A stretch of 64,000 nt of DNA from assembly GCF_040712315.1 (NCBI RefSeq), contig NC_134017.1, positions 8,896,001 through 8,960,000 on the forward strand, given 5' to 3'. A program made the position numbers and the translations under genes. The stretch is from Castanea sativa (taxonomy: Eukaryota; Streptophyta; Magnoliopsida; Fagales; Fagaceae). The stretch's first letter is position 1; each line of letters begins with the position of its first letter. Below are positions 44,430 to 57,278 of the stretch, in pieces. The notes beneath the pieces were generated by a model. That model made no database searches and had not been told where the DNA came from. It saw only the letters and a program-made list of their open reading frames with translations.

Positions 44430-44434
<5 letters not shown>
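43789..44434 (+). repeat. Copia element 1, 3' LTR (646 bp, internally deleted)
   Basis: Same ends as the 5' LTR but missing about 270 bp between CACCATTAATTGTG and CTGTTGTATCCTGG. This is the segment that holds the TATA-like box in the 5' copy. Confidence 0.9.
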
Positions 44435-44489
<55 letters not shown>

Positions 44490-45573
44490 TGGATAATAAC
44501 ACGATTCAGCATGTGTTACATTTTTTTTTTCCATATATAACAAAGATATTTAGACTATGTTAGTATTCATATAACTCAATTGTTTTTTTTTCATCCAGTC
44601 CGTTTGAAAATTTTCGAACTATATATCTTTCAAATGATATTGATCATAATTAAATATTATTTCCATTTTTTCTATATCTCTAAGTATCCCAATAAAAATG
44701 AAAAGATTTAAAAAAAAAAAACAATAAATAAGACTTCTATGAAATAGATTTACTTAGAGAGGGAATTTGAGTGAAACATGATGACATGAATGTATTAAAA
44801 GGAATAAAAATGATGCATTATTCATTTATATTTAAATATAAATACAAATTTTAAAGGAAGACCATTAGTTGACAATTAAGGCCCATGAGACATTTTTAAA
44901 TTGGTTTACATAGGACCTCAATCATTCACCCTTATTTCTTGGTAAAGAAGTGAAATAGATTAGAGGATGTTTTTCCATATCATTTCCATGGTAGATGGAT
45001 CCCTCAAATGAGTAATATTTCTTCATCTCATATCCAAATCAAAGGTTTATATTCCACCGATACATAATGAGCATTTCTTTTTACACAAATTTGATGACAT
45101 GAAATGAAAATAAAATATCTTCACAATTACAATTGTTCTTTCAAATTCTCTTTCTCTCAATAAGGCTTCAAAGTTATACAAAATTTCCCTAATAAATTTT
45201 AAAAAATTATTCATTATATCTTAAATCTTTTTGAAAAAACAAATTTTATTTTATTTTTGTTTTTTTTAATACTTTCGATATTTTTAAAATATGGTTTTTT
45301 AAATAAAAAATTTCAAGTTATGACTAATGGTGGCATGCCACAAACATTTCCTAGGAATTTTATTGATTGAACGGAACTATAGCCTTTCATGCTTTTGCTT
45401 GGAAATTTTATAGAATGAAAAGGTAATGCCCTTAGTGCCTTAGGCCTATCAAGATTAACCTCAATTTCAACACGAGCTGATATGTCTTCAACCTCAATTA
45501 TTAATTTAATGCTCCTATGAAGTAGATGTTATAATTTTGTATTTTATTTTGTTAAAAAAGTCGAGTAAAATAC

Positions 45574-45619
<46 letters not shown>

Positions 45620-46800
45620 GCTTTAAAAAAATTTACATCGTTACATATATTAATTGTTAAGTTAACTATTGGAGTACATTTTTTTATACTCTTAACATAT
45701 ATGTCAAATTTTGTGTCAATCAGATATTATTTAGTATATAATCCATAAACTTATTTTTTATTGTTCCAGGAAAAATATAAAGTGTGCACGTTTTGTTATA
45801 GTATAATATAAAATTATGTAAACAAAATAATAATAATAATAATAATAAAATTATGATAAATAGTTGATATAAATACACTAAGTTTTAAATTTTATTTTGA
45901 AATTTAAAAATAGAATTTTAGTTGGACTAGGATTTAATTTCTTGTAACTTAGATAATAGAGTTATAACTAAACTAATGATGCACCATATTTCTAGTAAAT
46001 AAGTGATTTAAAAAAATATATATATATATATTGATCATGTGGTTGATAAGAGTTTTTTTTTTTTTTTTTTCATTCTTATGAACATATATTATATATTATG
46101 CTATATAAAAAAAGTTTGGTCTAGATGTTGTGGTTGAGCTAAGTGATTATTTTCTCCCTCCAATAAATGGTTAAATTCTCATTAATTATGATAGTTTACC
46201 TAAGTTAAAAGCTTATTAACTAAATTTTAAAAAAATTTAAAATTCTACTCTGACTATAACTCTAAGCGAAAATCTGTTTGCTAAGTTTTAAAAAATTTAC
46301 TCCAATTAAAGTTCTACTTTAAAAAATTCATGAAATTTATAATTTATATTAACTATTCGATAATCTATCATAATTTTGTTTTTTAATATATATACACACA
46401 CACTTCTAATCATATTAGATGAAACTCTATTAAAATTTCATATAGCTCACTAAAGGTCCAATATATTGTTAAAAATATATTTCTTTTAATATAAAATTTT
46501 AATTTGGGGTATTCATGATAATATATTATTGAAGTAGTAGTGGTGTGGTCCATGCATTACTCAAGAAGATCTATTTTAATCACTTTCCTCAGCTCTAGGG
46601 ATGGCAATTTACATAGTTTGTAAATTTTGAACTCTCTTTCACATCTTATTGATCATAACTAATATTTTTAATGTATTTTAAAAATTATAGGTTAGATAAT
46701 TTAGAAATTATATAAGTAAAGTATACTAATAGACCTAAAAAATATGAAACATATAATCACGTTAAAAACATTTTAAAAAATAAAAGTAATTTTACATTTA

Positions 46801-46843
<43 letters not shown>

Positions 46844-46919
46844 TATAAAAAATTCTAACTCCTAACCAAGAAATATGCAATTGCCATTTTTTCTATATTT
46901 CCAAATATCCAAAAAACCT
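44435..46919. repeat. Duplicated intergenic flank before copy 3, with AT microsatellites
   Basis: Matches to copy 2's upstream flank include 44860-45080, 45311-45530 and 46600-46790. AT microsatellites are at about 44435-44484, 45576-45616 and 46806-46838. A truncated MULE-MITE relative is at 45650-45760 (CAAATTTTGTGTCAATCAGA). No gene. Confidence 0.65.
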
Positions 46920-47114
46920 AAAAAAATGAATATATATATATTGAGCATGAAATTTCTAAGTCGTCCAACACCTACAGTACTGATTGTCACTCCCAACTTT
47001 TTTCCTGTCAGTGGATTGCTCAAGCAATGGTTAATTAATTTTGGTATGTGGACCGCATGCACCTATTTATATGCTAATTTACGGAAGCAAAAACCACACG
47101 CATAGAGAGCGAGT
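46920..47114 (+). promoter_or_regulatory. Relic promoter/leader of ankyrin/PGG copy 3
   Basis: Closely matches 27465-27640, including GTCCAACACCTACAGTACTG, GGTATGTGGACCGCATGCAC and the TATA-like CTATTTATATGCTAATTT. It joins PGG-exon sequence almost directly, so the deletion that removed the ankyrin exon ends near 47115. Confidence 0.65.
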
Positions 47115-47746
47115 GTGATACAGCAGGCTCGATGGCTCAGATTGAATCACCAAGATCAAAACAGCCAGGCGATCGATAGTACGTTTGCCAAATGGTTAGA
47201 GAAGTACTTGAACTATAAGGGCAATTGGATAGAAGACATGCGTGGTTCAATAATGGTGGTGGCTACTGTAATCACAGCTATCACTAATCAACCTGCATTT
47301 AGCCCCCCAGGCGGAGTTTGGCAAGACAATGTATTTGAGGATCATCACGGTTATGGTTGCAACACAACAAATCCATGTGCAGCTGGAACTTTGGTGTTAG
47401 CCTATAAGTTTCAAGCCACGTACCTTGCTTTCATAATTTGCAACACCATTGCTTTCACTTCCTCTCTCAGTGTTACCTTTTTGCTAATCAGTGGATTCCC
47501 TTTTAAGAATGATGTTTTTATGGCGCTCTTGGCATTTTGCATGTGTTTTGCTGATCCCAGGGACTCTCTATTGGTACTTGAACTATAGTACATAGTACTT
47601 GAACTATAGTACATAGGTAATGCATCTATCTCATACACTTGCCAATTGGTGTTTTGCTGCTTTTGACTGTTGTGGTTCTAATTCACTTAGTTCGCTTTCT
47701 ATATTGGCTGGCAAAGAAGATCAGTAATGGAAAGTCGTCAACTTGA
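47115..47746 (+). pseudogene. Ankyrin/PGG copy 3: PGG domain only, no ankyrin exon
   Basis: From about 47145 the sequence encodes PGG-domain entry and membrane segments: FAKWLEKYLNYKGNWIEDMR, SIMVVATVITAIT, FSPPGGVWQDN, LAFIICNTIAFTSSLSVTFL, LISGFPFKNDVFMALLAF. The only ATG near the leader (47132) is in another frame and stops after 15 codons, so the domain has no proper start. After CMCF a 21-bp direct duplication (GTACTTGAACTATAGTACATA twice, 47573-47615) and a frame change follow. The last helix and tail (VRFLYWLAKKISNGKSST) are in another frame, ending at TGA 47744-47746. It is best regarded as a pseudogene, although an unusual start or spliced leader cannot be excluded. Confidence 0.8.
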
Positions 47747-48203
47747 TTGAAGAACCAGCTTATTGGAGTGATTTAGAGAGTATCTTGTCATGATAGGTTT
47801 TGTTGTCTACCAGTAGCGATACTACTAGATTGGTGTAATAAATTATATTGGCTACTGTCCTCCAAGTTCGAAATGTCGTTTCTTTTTTGTATTTCCTACC
47901 TTTGTATATCTTGTTGGGAATAAAAATTCAACGATGATCATATGTATTTCGTTGTATGTAATGTTGGATTGTTAATACCATATTTTATCCTCCCTTGGTT
48001 TGCATGCAAACATCTTAAATTAAGTTAATTTTTTAGAAAGGATTGCACATCTTCCATGGGGATCAAGAAAATTTTAAAATTTATATCTATTTATCTCAAT
48101 CCGATGTCAGATTAATTGATTAAATCCTTCAAAAGCCAAAATGTTCAAAATACTCTTGTTGACCAAACTTTGACCAAATTATTTATCAAAAGTCAATGAA
48201 ATC
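47747..48203. other. 3' flank of copy 3
   Basis: Resembles the copy 1 downstream region (AATAAAAATTCAACGATGATCATATGTATTT against ATGAAAGTTCAAACTATGATCACATGTATTT near 1390). No other gene is seen. Confidence 0.55.
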
Positions 48204-49015
48204 TATTTTTTCGTTTAAACTCCTTAAACAGATTGTTTAACCTAATATATTAACTAAATGATTACTTAGATTAATTTTCAGATCTAGGTTAAAAAAAAAA
48301 ATCATATCATGCAAAGATACGAAAAAGTAAATAACGCCATGATATGATAACTTAGGAAAACAGATAAAACGAATTGTTTCAAGGTAAAAACTTAGGGAGG
48401 ATTTAACCTAGCTATCCTCAAGGTAAAGTAAATCCACTATAAAAGAATTCAAGTTTTTACAATCAGATTTAACCCTAAATCTATTACTATCTCATGTAGT
48501 AACTTACTGATATGACCATGTGCAAGCTCCGAATCCACGGACTCCTTCTCTTCTTGGATTTACAGCAACACAAGCCACCTTACTTGTGACTTTGAGATCC
48601 CACTCAAAGGTTTAGCAACATAAACTCTCTAGTTTGTGACTCCAAGACCACCCTTGAAGGTTTAAATTATTAGCTATCGTTGATCTTGTTGTAGCAACTT
48701 CAGATCTACCAGATCTAATGATATGAGAATGATTTCCGGTATGGACTTTAAAAGAGGAAGAGACAATACCTATTAGATCTCACAAGAGCACCTCCAAAGT
48801 CTCTCAAAAAACTCTGAAAACGTAGTTAGAGTTTTCTTTTATATACTAGAAGTGTTTCACTTGAAACCCAAAACATTTAAGTAAAGTTTGGGATGAAATA
48901 GAATTTTGCAGAAATTTTATGTCTGCGATTTTCGATCGGTTGGATCTAATTTTCGATATGTCGGATTTCACTGAATTTGAATTCTTTGATTCTGCAGCTT
49001 GTGTGAAAGACCAGG
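48204..49015 (-). repeat. Outer element 3' LTR (left, inner edge uncertain)
   Basis: Homologous to 63893-64000 for all the 108 bp that can be compared. Its first bases are TA where TG is expected. The end of the LTR toward the interior was not located; sequence resembling another repeat family starts near 49020. Confidence 0.6.
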
Positions 49016-51560
49016 AAAGTGCCTCTTAAAAAAGAGATATTCGGATACCTTTTAGGGCACCTCTCTTTTTGGGTAAGTGGTATGGAGTCGCCACTTATTT
49101 TTTCTATACAAAAAAAGAAAAGAAAAACTAAATACAAATTTCATGGCTGACTGTACCATTCATTGATTGAATAAATAAAAATAAAAATTCGAAAATTTGA
49201 ACTTTACATGGCTTTAGGTCCTAGTTACAATCTACCAAATATATATGACTTTTTGTCCTAGTTACAATCTACCCAAAATAAAAATAAAGATCAAGCTAAG
49301 TCTACTTAACCAAAAATCTAAATTCGGAGGCTAAGTTACGGAATGAGAGGGTGCTAGGCACCTATTCTGCCCAGACAGAGTCTAGTCTTTTAGACACTTG
49401 CGACCAATGTACCATTTTACGCATGACAAAAATGGTATGTTGAACATGTGAAAGATAAACATAAAATCATAAATTTATTTATGAATGAAGTCTCTTCTTT
49501 TGTTTGAAAATTCAAATTTGTTTTGATTGGTTAAAAAAATTGATTTTGATTTGTCAAAATATCAAATCTATTTTGTAGTATTTAGAAAAAGTGGTTTTGA
49601 GATAAAAATTCAGATATGTTTTGTGATGATAAAAAAATGGTTTTTAATGATAGAAAAATTAGATTTGTTTTTTGAGGACTTAAAAAAATAGTCTTTTGAT
49701 TTGTAAAAGATCAGATCTGTTTTTGAGAACTTAAAAAAATGATTTTTCGATGTCAGAACAATTAGATCTGTTTTTTATATGTTTTTTAAAAAAAGAATGA
49801 AAAAAGTTTTTTAAGAAGAGAGTTTCACTCATAATATGAATTTATGCAATCATGAATTAAAACAAACACAAACATAGTAGTACATGATCTCTTTCTTTAT
49901 TTCAACAATTTGCATGTATTAAAAAAAATCAGATTTGTATCTTAAGAAAGATTCAAATCAGTTTTGATTTGAGAAAAATTCAGATCTACATCTAGAAAAG
50001 GTGTAGATCTATTTTCATATTGAGAAAAACTCAAATCTACATTTAGAAAAGATGCAAATCTATTTTTATGTTGAGAAAAATTCAGATCTACATCTAGAAA
50101 AGATGCAAATATGTTTTTATGTTAATAAAAAGAACTATTTACATGCAAATCATTAACATTCAAGAAAGAGATTATAACAATCACATAAAAAACAACAATA
50201 ATCAACAATTCATATTATGACTTATTCGAAAAAGAAAGAGATATAGCATGCATCATCACATCATAAGAAAAAGGGTTAAGAAACAACCTCTTGCATGAGC
50301 ACTCTTTGTTCCTGAGAGGATATTTTAGGGTTCAAAGAAATTTGTTCAATTCTCTTTGAAACCTAAAAACCCTAATTTAAGCAGCAACACTCAGAGAAAA
50401 GATAAAAAAAAATATGGGCAATTTGAGAGTCTAAAACATATGCCTCTCAGAGCGTAGCAAAAAAGTATTGAATTATGAGATTTAGCCTCTATTTATAGAG
50501 GTCAGAAATCCCTAAAAAATAGGTATGGACGATTAGGGTTCGAATCTGGACGCATCCTTTTGCAAAAAAGGTCGAAAATGGTGTGCATCATTGTCACCCA
50601 AAGGCCGTTGGGCCAAAGCCCATCCAAGTGCAATTTGGCACTTTTAGAGTGCCATTCGGCACTCCAAATATGCCGAATTGGCTCTTGGAGGCCGAACGCA
50701 CTTTTGTGTTCGGGTGCCATTTGGACTCATCTTCTAGGGTTTTTTGGCCGATCCTTGTATCTTGACGTGTTTTCATCCTCTGTCTATGATTTTTTTTAAT
50801 CTCTTTTTTAGATGATTCAAGCTTTTTATGAACAATTATCTTGTGGATAAATCCCTTAAAACAAATCTTGATAAAGTTCAGATTATCCATAATTTTATTG
50901 TTATGCAATCATCCGTTTTATTCCTATGCATGTATCTTTATCTTAAACACTAATTATCAACCAATCACATAGTTATTTAATTAATTTTAATTGTTTGACC
51001 AATCATAATTAATTTAAATTAATCGTGTGTGGTCCAATTTTCCTAGACACAATGTATATGGACCGTGCAAACTTGATTATGCGATATCTTTTGATCCAAT
51101 GGTCTGATTTAGAAACCGAAAACACCGTTGCGATCGTTAGAATCTCAAGGTCATTTTCATGATATGTAATGAATGACATGGTGCATGTAATGCAAAGACA
51201 AAATGTTGTATGTAATGCAAGAACAGAATGATGCAAACTTAAGGATACACATGAAGAAAAATATTCTCTCTTTCAATATATGCAAACTTGATACTATGTT
51301 ACCCATAAACGGATGCAGCAAACACTTCAGTCACAATCAGTTAAGACTATACAATATAGATCTTAATGATATTATAAAAAAAAATAGCATGCAAAGTGTT
51401 TTAGACAAAATATTTGCACATTTATTATCTATCATATCTCTAAAAATATTTCCAATTTTTAACAGTTCACACATAAAAAAAAAAAAAAGAAGAAGAAGCA
51501 TATACTAATATGTACAAAACTAAAAAATTAAGCAATCAATTTTTAGATAAATTTAGCAAA
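49016..51560. repeat. Non-coding repeat region sharing the GAGTCGCC motif
   Basis: Contains GGAGTCGCCACTTATTTTTT near 49085, as in the LTR-like insertion at 21764-23699, and GGGTGCTAGGCACCTATTC near 49351. A 51-bp unit (GAGAAAAATTCAGATCTACA…) is repeated three times at 49971-50125, with looser AGATCTG-type repeats at 49600-49790. Likely an LTR-like or untranslated portion of another retroelement nested near the outer LTR. Open frames here (for example 50502-50799) overlap on both strands and are not supported. Confidence 0.45.
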
Positions 51561-53206
51561 GTGTGTGCATGTTATGTGTGAAAAATAATGAGAGATATGA
51601 TTGAAAAAAATGTAAGATGGACAAAGAAAACAATGCAATGCATGTCCTAATCTATATGTGTAATGCATGAAAAGACTAATAGGTTAAAAACTTAAAAACC
51701 AAAAAATTTCTAGTTTTCATCGATCGAACATCGATCGAGTATCAATCGAGAGAGGCAGAGAGTTTTGAACAGAAAAGCTCACATTTTTTATTGGTCGAGG
51801 GAGATCTTTGATTGGTAGAAACAGTTAAAAATTTCAAAACTTTAAAATCTAGAAATTTTATGCAAAAAAACAACTTGAAACCAATTTTTATGACTTAATG
51901 CAGATGAACATGATCCAGAAAAGTTTTAAAAAAATGATGCCTCTTAAATGGAAATATCAAAACCAATCAAGAAGTTAAAATCACATAATTTAAACTTCTA
52001 AACAATTTTAAAAAAAAAATTCCCAACCAAAACAAAAATTTGCATTTACACATCAGTTCATATGCAATTAAAGATGATCAAATTAGTCGACACACAATCA
52101 TATGTATAGAATTTAATAGAGATTTGCTTGTGGTGTATGCAACTAGTAAGTGTATGAGATACTCACAAGGTGATATGTAAACAGAAAATAAGCACACTTT
52201 CTACATTGTCCATCACATAAGTTTGAAAGTGATTATCACATAAATAATTATATCATATAACTCCCACATCTCCAAGAAAACACGCTTGCAACCATGCAAA
52301 AATTTTGTTTATTTATTTTATTTGAAGCATTTTTTTTCTTTGTTTTTCATTTTGCTTTTTTACTTCTTTTAACTAATGTACAATAACACCTTAAGTATTT
52401 TTCTGTGCAAGTGCTACACCTTATCGAGCACGGCTTTTATGATTTGCACACAGGTATTCATGATTAGCGAATAACAGTGGTGAGATGGTTATTTATGCCT
52501 TTCTCCTAGGATTTTTTAATCCTTACAATCAAAAGAATGTGACTTCAAAATCAAGAGCATGTGTTTAAATACCATAAAAAACTCACACAATACAAGCACT
52601 ACATAGCACAAACTAGCAAAGTGCAGAAAAATAAACCTCATCAAAGCTAATCAAGGTACACAGTCATGAATTGTAAATTTCATAGGCCAACCTCAATTAC
52701 ACATCTTGAAGTTGTATAATACAAAAAAATATTTTTGTATTTTCAAAAACTTTTTTTGACCAAAAACAAAAGGCACACATTATGCTAAATGAATAATAAA
52801 TAAAAAAAAGCAACAACAATGCATGATAGTGCTCAACTAAGATATAGAGGGTACACAAACAAGAAATATTAATTTCTTAACTAACCCATGTGTACATGTA
52901 CAAAATAGTACATACTTATACAAAATAGTATTTATTTCAAAATAGTCATGCACTTAGTTATGCAATACACACTTTCTATGTTTCTCCACAATATCAAGCA
53001 TGTTTTAAATTAAGAGAGAGATATCATAATTCATGTAATCCTCAAGAAAAATAAAACAAAGCACAAAATAAAATATTTTTGTCTTGTTGAAAATTTTCAA
53101 TGTTTTTGGATTTTTTAAATTTTTTTAACCAAAACAACCTAAAACAAAAATAAAAACATGTCCACAAATAATTGAAAGAATTATATCAAGGACATATAAA
53201 CAACAC
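51561..53206 (-). other. Outer element 3' untranslated region
   Basis: AT-rich sequence with no gene. Positions about 52465-52540 (GTGGTGAGATGGTTATTTAT, TCTCCTAGGATTTTTTAATC) are the inverse of 57625-57700 in the inserted copia (AAAAATCCTAAGAGAAATGC, ATAAATAACCATCTCACCA). So the two elements have related 3' regions, read in opposite directions. Placed directly after the gag stop, it indicates that pol is deleted. Confidence 0.55.
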
Positions 53207-53487
53207 TTACCTTAGCAAGTCTTTACTCACCCATATGGTAGACGTCTTTGGCTTTGTAGGTGAAAAATCATGAGAACCAGAGTGTATTTGAGGGACTACA
53301 CACTTCTTCTGAGAGAAACTGAAATCCTGTAATTTTATTTCACAAGCCATCAAGCTTAAATCTTTCAAAAGCATATAAAACAATTTATTAGGACTCGTGG
53401 TAGGAGATAAATCATCACATATCCTAGACTGAAACAAAGAATGCTTAATTTTCAATTTATGACAGTTAGGACGAATGTGACTGGAGA
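53207..53487 (-). pseudogene. Outer gag, C-terminal piece
   Basis: Encodes the second half of a zinc knuckle (SHIRPNCHKL) and a tail ending TIWVSKDLLR then TAA. In related copia polyproteins this last motif lies just before the protease, so the frame ends where pol would begin. The piece begins at the junction with the inserted copia (53488). The upstream continuation is at 61883, on the far side of that insertion. Confidence 0.8.
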
Positions 53488-54501
53488 TGTTAGGACATAT
53501 GTGAATCATGTTAGGAACATATGTCAATATTTTATGTAATTGACTAATCATTTGACAAAACACACTTTACTTGTATTTGAGTAGATCTAGGGTGTGTTTA
53601 ATGCTTCAAGAAATAAGGTTTCAAGTTCAAGTGTTAAAGTCATGCAAGTCTGTTCAAGAATCAAGTGAAGAAGTATTGTTCATTAAAATTCGACAGCTAA
53701 TATCTATCGAGGTTTAAGAATATGTTTTAGCCCGAGGCTTGACAGTTGCACAATAGATAGGGTATTTGTCAAGATTTATGAAAAGCAGATTTCAAGTTTT
53801 GATTTTCATCCAATCCGTGAATGTATGTTTGGGCTTTCTTATCTCACAACCTTAAACATATATAAGGATTGTTTTAAGGGCCATCACAGGTAGCACGAGA
53901 GCACAATTGCACGAGAGTGAAGCAAAGTGTTGTTCATGCAAATTGTGACTGGAAATCTAGTTTGCCCTGGTTCATCTTGAAGAAGCTGTTATGTTTATAC
54001 ACTGTAAGGTTTTGTGACTAAACAACTTCATGATCCTCATCGTGTGATGAACTGAAAAATTTTGCAGCCAACATCCTTCTCAAGTTGGTGATAAAGTCGC
54101 GTACTGGGATCCACGTATCTATTGGTTAATCATGTATTGGGAGTCATGCATAAAAAGGAGAGATTTTCAGTACAGAATAAGTTCAATTGGGTACTAGGAT
54201 AAGGGTTCAACTGTAGATTGGTATAAAGTACTGGGATTCTTTTACTTGTAACCACTTGTTGTGATAATAGTAAATTCTCGAGAGTGGTGACCTTAAAATC
54301 ACCCGGTGGATTTTTTGCCTTGTAGGTTTTTCCCATTCAAAAATAAATCACCTTGTCAAATATATTTTCTGCTGCATTTTACTTTAGTTGGTGATTTGTT
54401 TGTGCTGCCACGTATATTGCATGTTAATTCGATTAATTAATAAACTTGGCTAATTAATCAATTGATTAATCACAAGGGATCAATACATTCTTGGCCTATC
54501 A
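53488..54501 (+). repeat. Inner copia 5' LTR (1014 bp)
   Basis: Contains a TATA-like AAACATATATAAGGATTG near 53857. It is nearly the same as 60845-61882 with scattered substitutions and small indels, so both LTRs have aged. Confidence 0.92.
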
Positions 54502-54503
54502 AG

Positions 54504-54515
54504 TGGTATCAGAGC
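54504..54515 (+). other. Inner copia primer-binding site
   Basis: TGGTATCAGAGC is complementary to the 3' end of plant initiator methionine tRNA, two bases after the LTR. Confidence 0.92.
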
Positions 54516-54639
54516 AGACAAACTCTGATTAGGGATTAATCTTTGCTGTGTGATCCATTGACCCCTGTTGTTAAGGCTGCCATTGGCATGAAAGTATCTC
54601 TTATTTCAAATACATCTTGTTTTTTCTAATCTCTATTTT

Positions 54640-57278
54640 ATTGAGTGTCTCAGAAATTTCAAGGCTAAAAATTCCTTGAAAGCTAGTTACAAACATCTCT
54701 CAATTGTATCTAAGCATGAATTAGTGGTGGGGAAATAGACAAAAGCTAAACATCTAGGTACTCAAACATCCGCTACATCTAGACCATTGGAGCTACTACA
54801 TGAGGATCTCATGGGTCCAACTCAACTTAAGTCTCTTGGTGGGAAAAGATACATCATGGTTGTGGTAGATGACTTCACTAGATACTCTTAAATCATTCTT
54901 TTAAGATCCAAGTTAGATGCTCCTGAGCACATCAAAGCCTTGTGCACAAGATTGCAAAATGAGAAGAGTTTATAGATTGATCGAATTCGAAGTGATCATG
55001 GTAAAGAATTCAAAAACTCATACATGGAGTCCTTTTGCTGAGGACTCATACATGAAGTCCTTGGAAAAGTGTTGTAGTAGAGAGAGAGAACAAGGTTATT
55101 TAGGAGATGGCTAGAGCCATGTTGCACAACAAGGATGTGGCTAGAAACTTGTGGGGAGAAGCCGTCAACACTATGTGTCATACGGTCAACAGGGTGTATT
55201 TTAGACTTGGTACTAAAAAGACTCCTTATGAGCTATGGAAAGGAAGGAAGCCAAATGCTAAGTATTGCAAAATCTTTGGAAGTACTTGTTTCATTCTCAA
55301 GGATAGAAAGAATGTGGGAAAATTTGACTCCTGAAGCGATGAAGGAATATTTTTGGGATACTCCTCTATAAGCAAGGCTTATCAAGTATACAACAAGAGA
55401 ACCAATAAGGTGATGGAAATTGTAAATGTTGTTATTGATGAAGCTTCAGAGTCCGGTTCTGAGAATATCAATGAGGAAATCCCCAAAGAAATTCTTCCTC
55501 CCGAGCCCAAGGATATTCAAGAACCTGTTAATCAAGAGCCTGCCACTCTTAGTACTCCTAGTACTCCAACAGTAGCAGAAGGTTCAACAGACATGTCTCC
55601 TTCACTTGATTCTAAATCTCATAAAGGGAAAGGACCTTCCTCCATAATTTAGTTGAATCATCCTCCTGAAATTATTATGGGAAATATGAATGAACTTACA
55701 TTGAGGAAACACACAGTTGATAAATGTGTTGCTAACTTTGTGTCTTATTCTTGCCATTTATCGCAAGTTGAACCTACCAAGGTTGAGGAAGCTCTTCAAG
55801 ATGAAAGCTAGGTGGAGGCGATGCACGGTGAACTGCTTTAGTTTCAAAGGAATGATATCTGGACTCTAGTACCTAAACCGGAGGGTGAGCACATCATTGG
55901 CACAAAGTGGATTTTCTTCAATAAGACTAATGAGGAGGGCAATGTGATCCACAACAAGGCTCATGTTGTGGCTCAAGGATTCTCACAAATGGGAGGAGTG
56001 GACTATGATGAGACATTTGCTCTAGTAGCCCGCATGGAGTCCATTAGGATTCTTCTAGCCTTAGCATGCCATTTGAAGTTCAAGCTTTACCAAATGGATT
56101 TCAAGACTGCTTTCTTAAATGGGCTTCTTAAAGAAGATGTCAATGATGCTTAACCAAAAGGATTAATTGATCCCCATTTTCTAGATCATGTGTTGTACCT
56201 CAAGAAGACACTTTATGGTTTAAAGCAAGCCTAAAGCTTGGTAGCTCACACAATACTTAGTGTCACATGGGTTCACAAGAGGAAAGGCTGATCAAACTTT
56301 CTTCATCAAAAGGGAGGACAGCGAGTTGATAGTTCCTCAAGTCTATGTTGATGATATCATCTTTAGGTCAACAAAGGATGAAATTTCTCATGGTTTCTCC
56401 AAACTCAGTTCGAGATGAGCATGATTGGAAAGTTGAATCACTTCCTTGGATTGTAGATTCGTCAGCAAGAGTCAGGTATATTCATATCTCAATCTAAATA
56501 TGCTAGAAATCTTGTTAAAAAGTTTTGTTTGGAATTTGCTAGTTCTATTAGAACCCCCATGAGTCCAAATGTTAAACTCACTGTTGATGTGTTAAGAAAA
56601 AGTGTTGATCCGTCTCTCTATAGAAGCATGATAGGTAGTCTTCTTTACTTCACTGCTTCCAGACCTGACATTAGTTACAATGTGGGAGTGTGTGCTAGAT
56701 GTCAGGCTAATTCCAAAGAGTCACATATGACTGCTTTGAAAAGAATCATAAAGTATGTCAAAACCACTACCGACTTTGGTGTGTGGTACAGCGAGGACAC
56801 TAATGATGTCTTAGCCAGGTATTCAGATGCGGATTGGACTGGGAATGCTGATGATAGGAAGAGTTCTTCCGGGGACTGTTTTTATGTGGGTAATAATCTT
56901 GTCTCTTGGATGAGCGAAAAGCAGAACTCCGTCTCATTATCCACTACAGAGGCTGAATACATCGTTGCTGGTATCTGTTGCACCCAACTTCTACGGATGC
57001 AAAAACTCCTCCATGACTATGGTATTCATCAAGAGCACCTCACTATCTATTGTGACAATACCAGTGCCATCAACATCTCTAAGAATCCGGTTCAACATTC
57101 TTGAACCAAACACATAGAGATTCGACATCACTTCATTTGTGAGCTTGTTGAAGATGGTACCCTTACTCTAGAGTTCATTTACACTGATGATCAGAAGGCT
57201 GATTTGTTCACCAAACCTCTTAATAGCAAACGATTTGAATTCCTTCGTCAAAAAATCGGTGTTATCTCCATGGAATGA
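54640..57278 (+). pseudogene. Inner copia pol remnants
   Basis: Integrase pieces in changing frames (LLHEDLMGPTQLKSLGGKRY, VVVDDFTRYS, IRSDHGKEFKNS), with part of the core deleted. Then ARNLWGEAVNTMCHTVNRVY, KKTPYELWKGRKPNAKY; reverse transcriptase (GTKWIFFNKTNEEGNV, YQMDFKTAFLNGLLKEDV, LKKTLYGLKQA, VYVDDIIF); and RNase H (YSDADWTGNADDRKSSSG, VSLSTTEAEYIVAG, IYCDNTSAINISKNPVQH). There are many stops and frameshifts. Gag and protease are absent between the primer site and the integrase remnant. The original C terminus is at TGA 57276-57278. Confidence 0.88.

Larger units (their letters stand above)
38297..44434 (+). mobile_element. Ty1/copia retrotransposon with both LTRs, decayed
   Basis: Flanked by ATATA on both sides (38292-38296 and 44435-44439; the right side merges into an AT microsatellite). 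LTRs at 38297-39214 and 43789-44434 both begin TGTT(G/A)GAGCATTTTAATATT and end GTTTGCACCAACA. The interior has gag, zinc knuckle, protease, integrase, reverse transcriptase and RNase H in copia order. It was disabled by frameshifts and stops. No initiator-methionine tRNA primer site (TGGTATCAGAGC) follows the 5' LTR. Confidence 0.92.

Noticed and set aside
50502..50908. Four overlapping frames on both strands
   Set aside because: The sequence resembles an LTR or untranslated region. Neither strand shows a domain, and codon patterns do not favour one frame.
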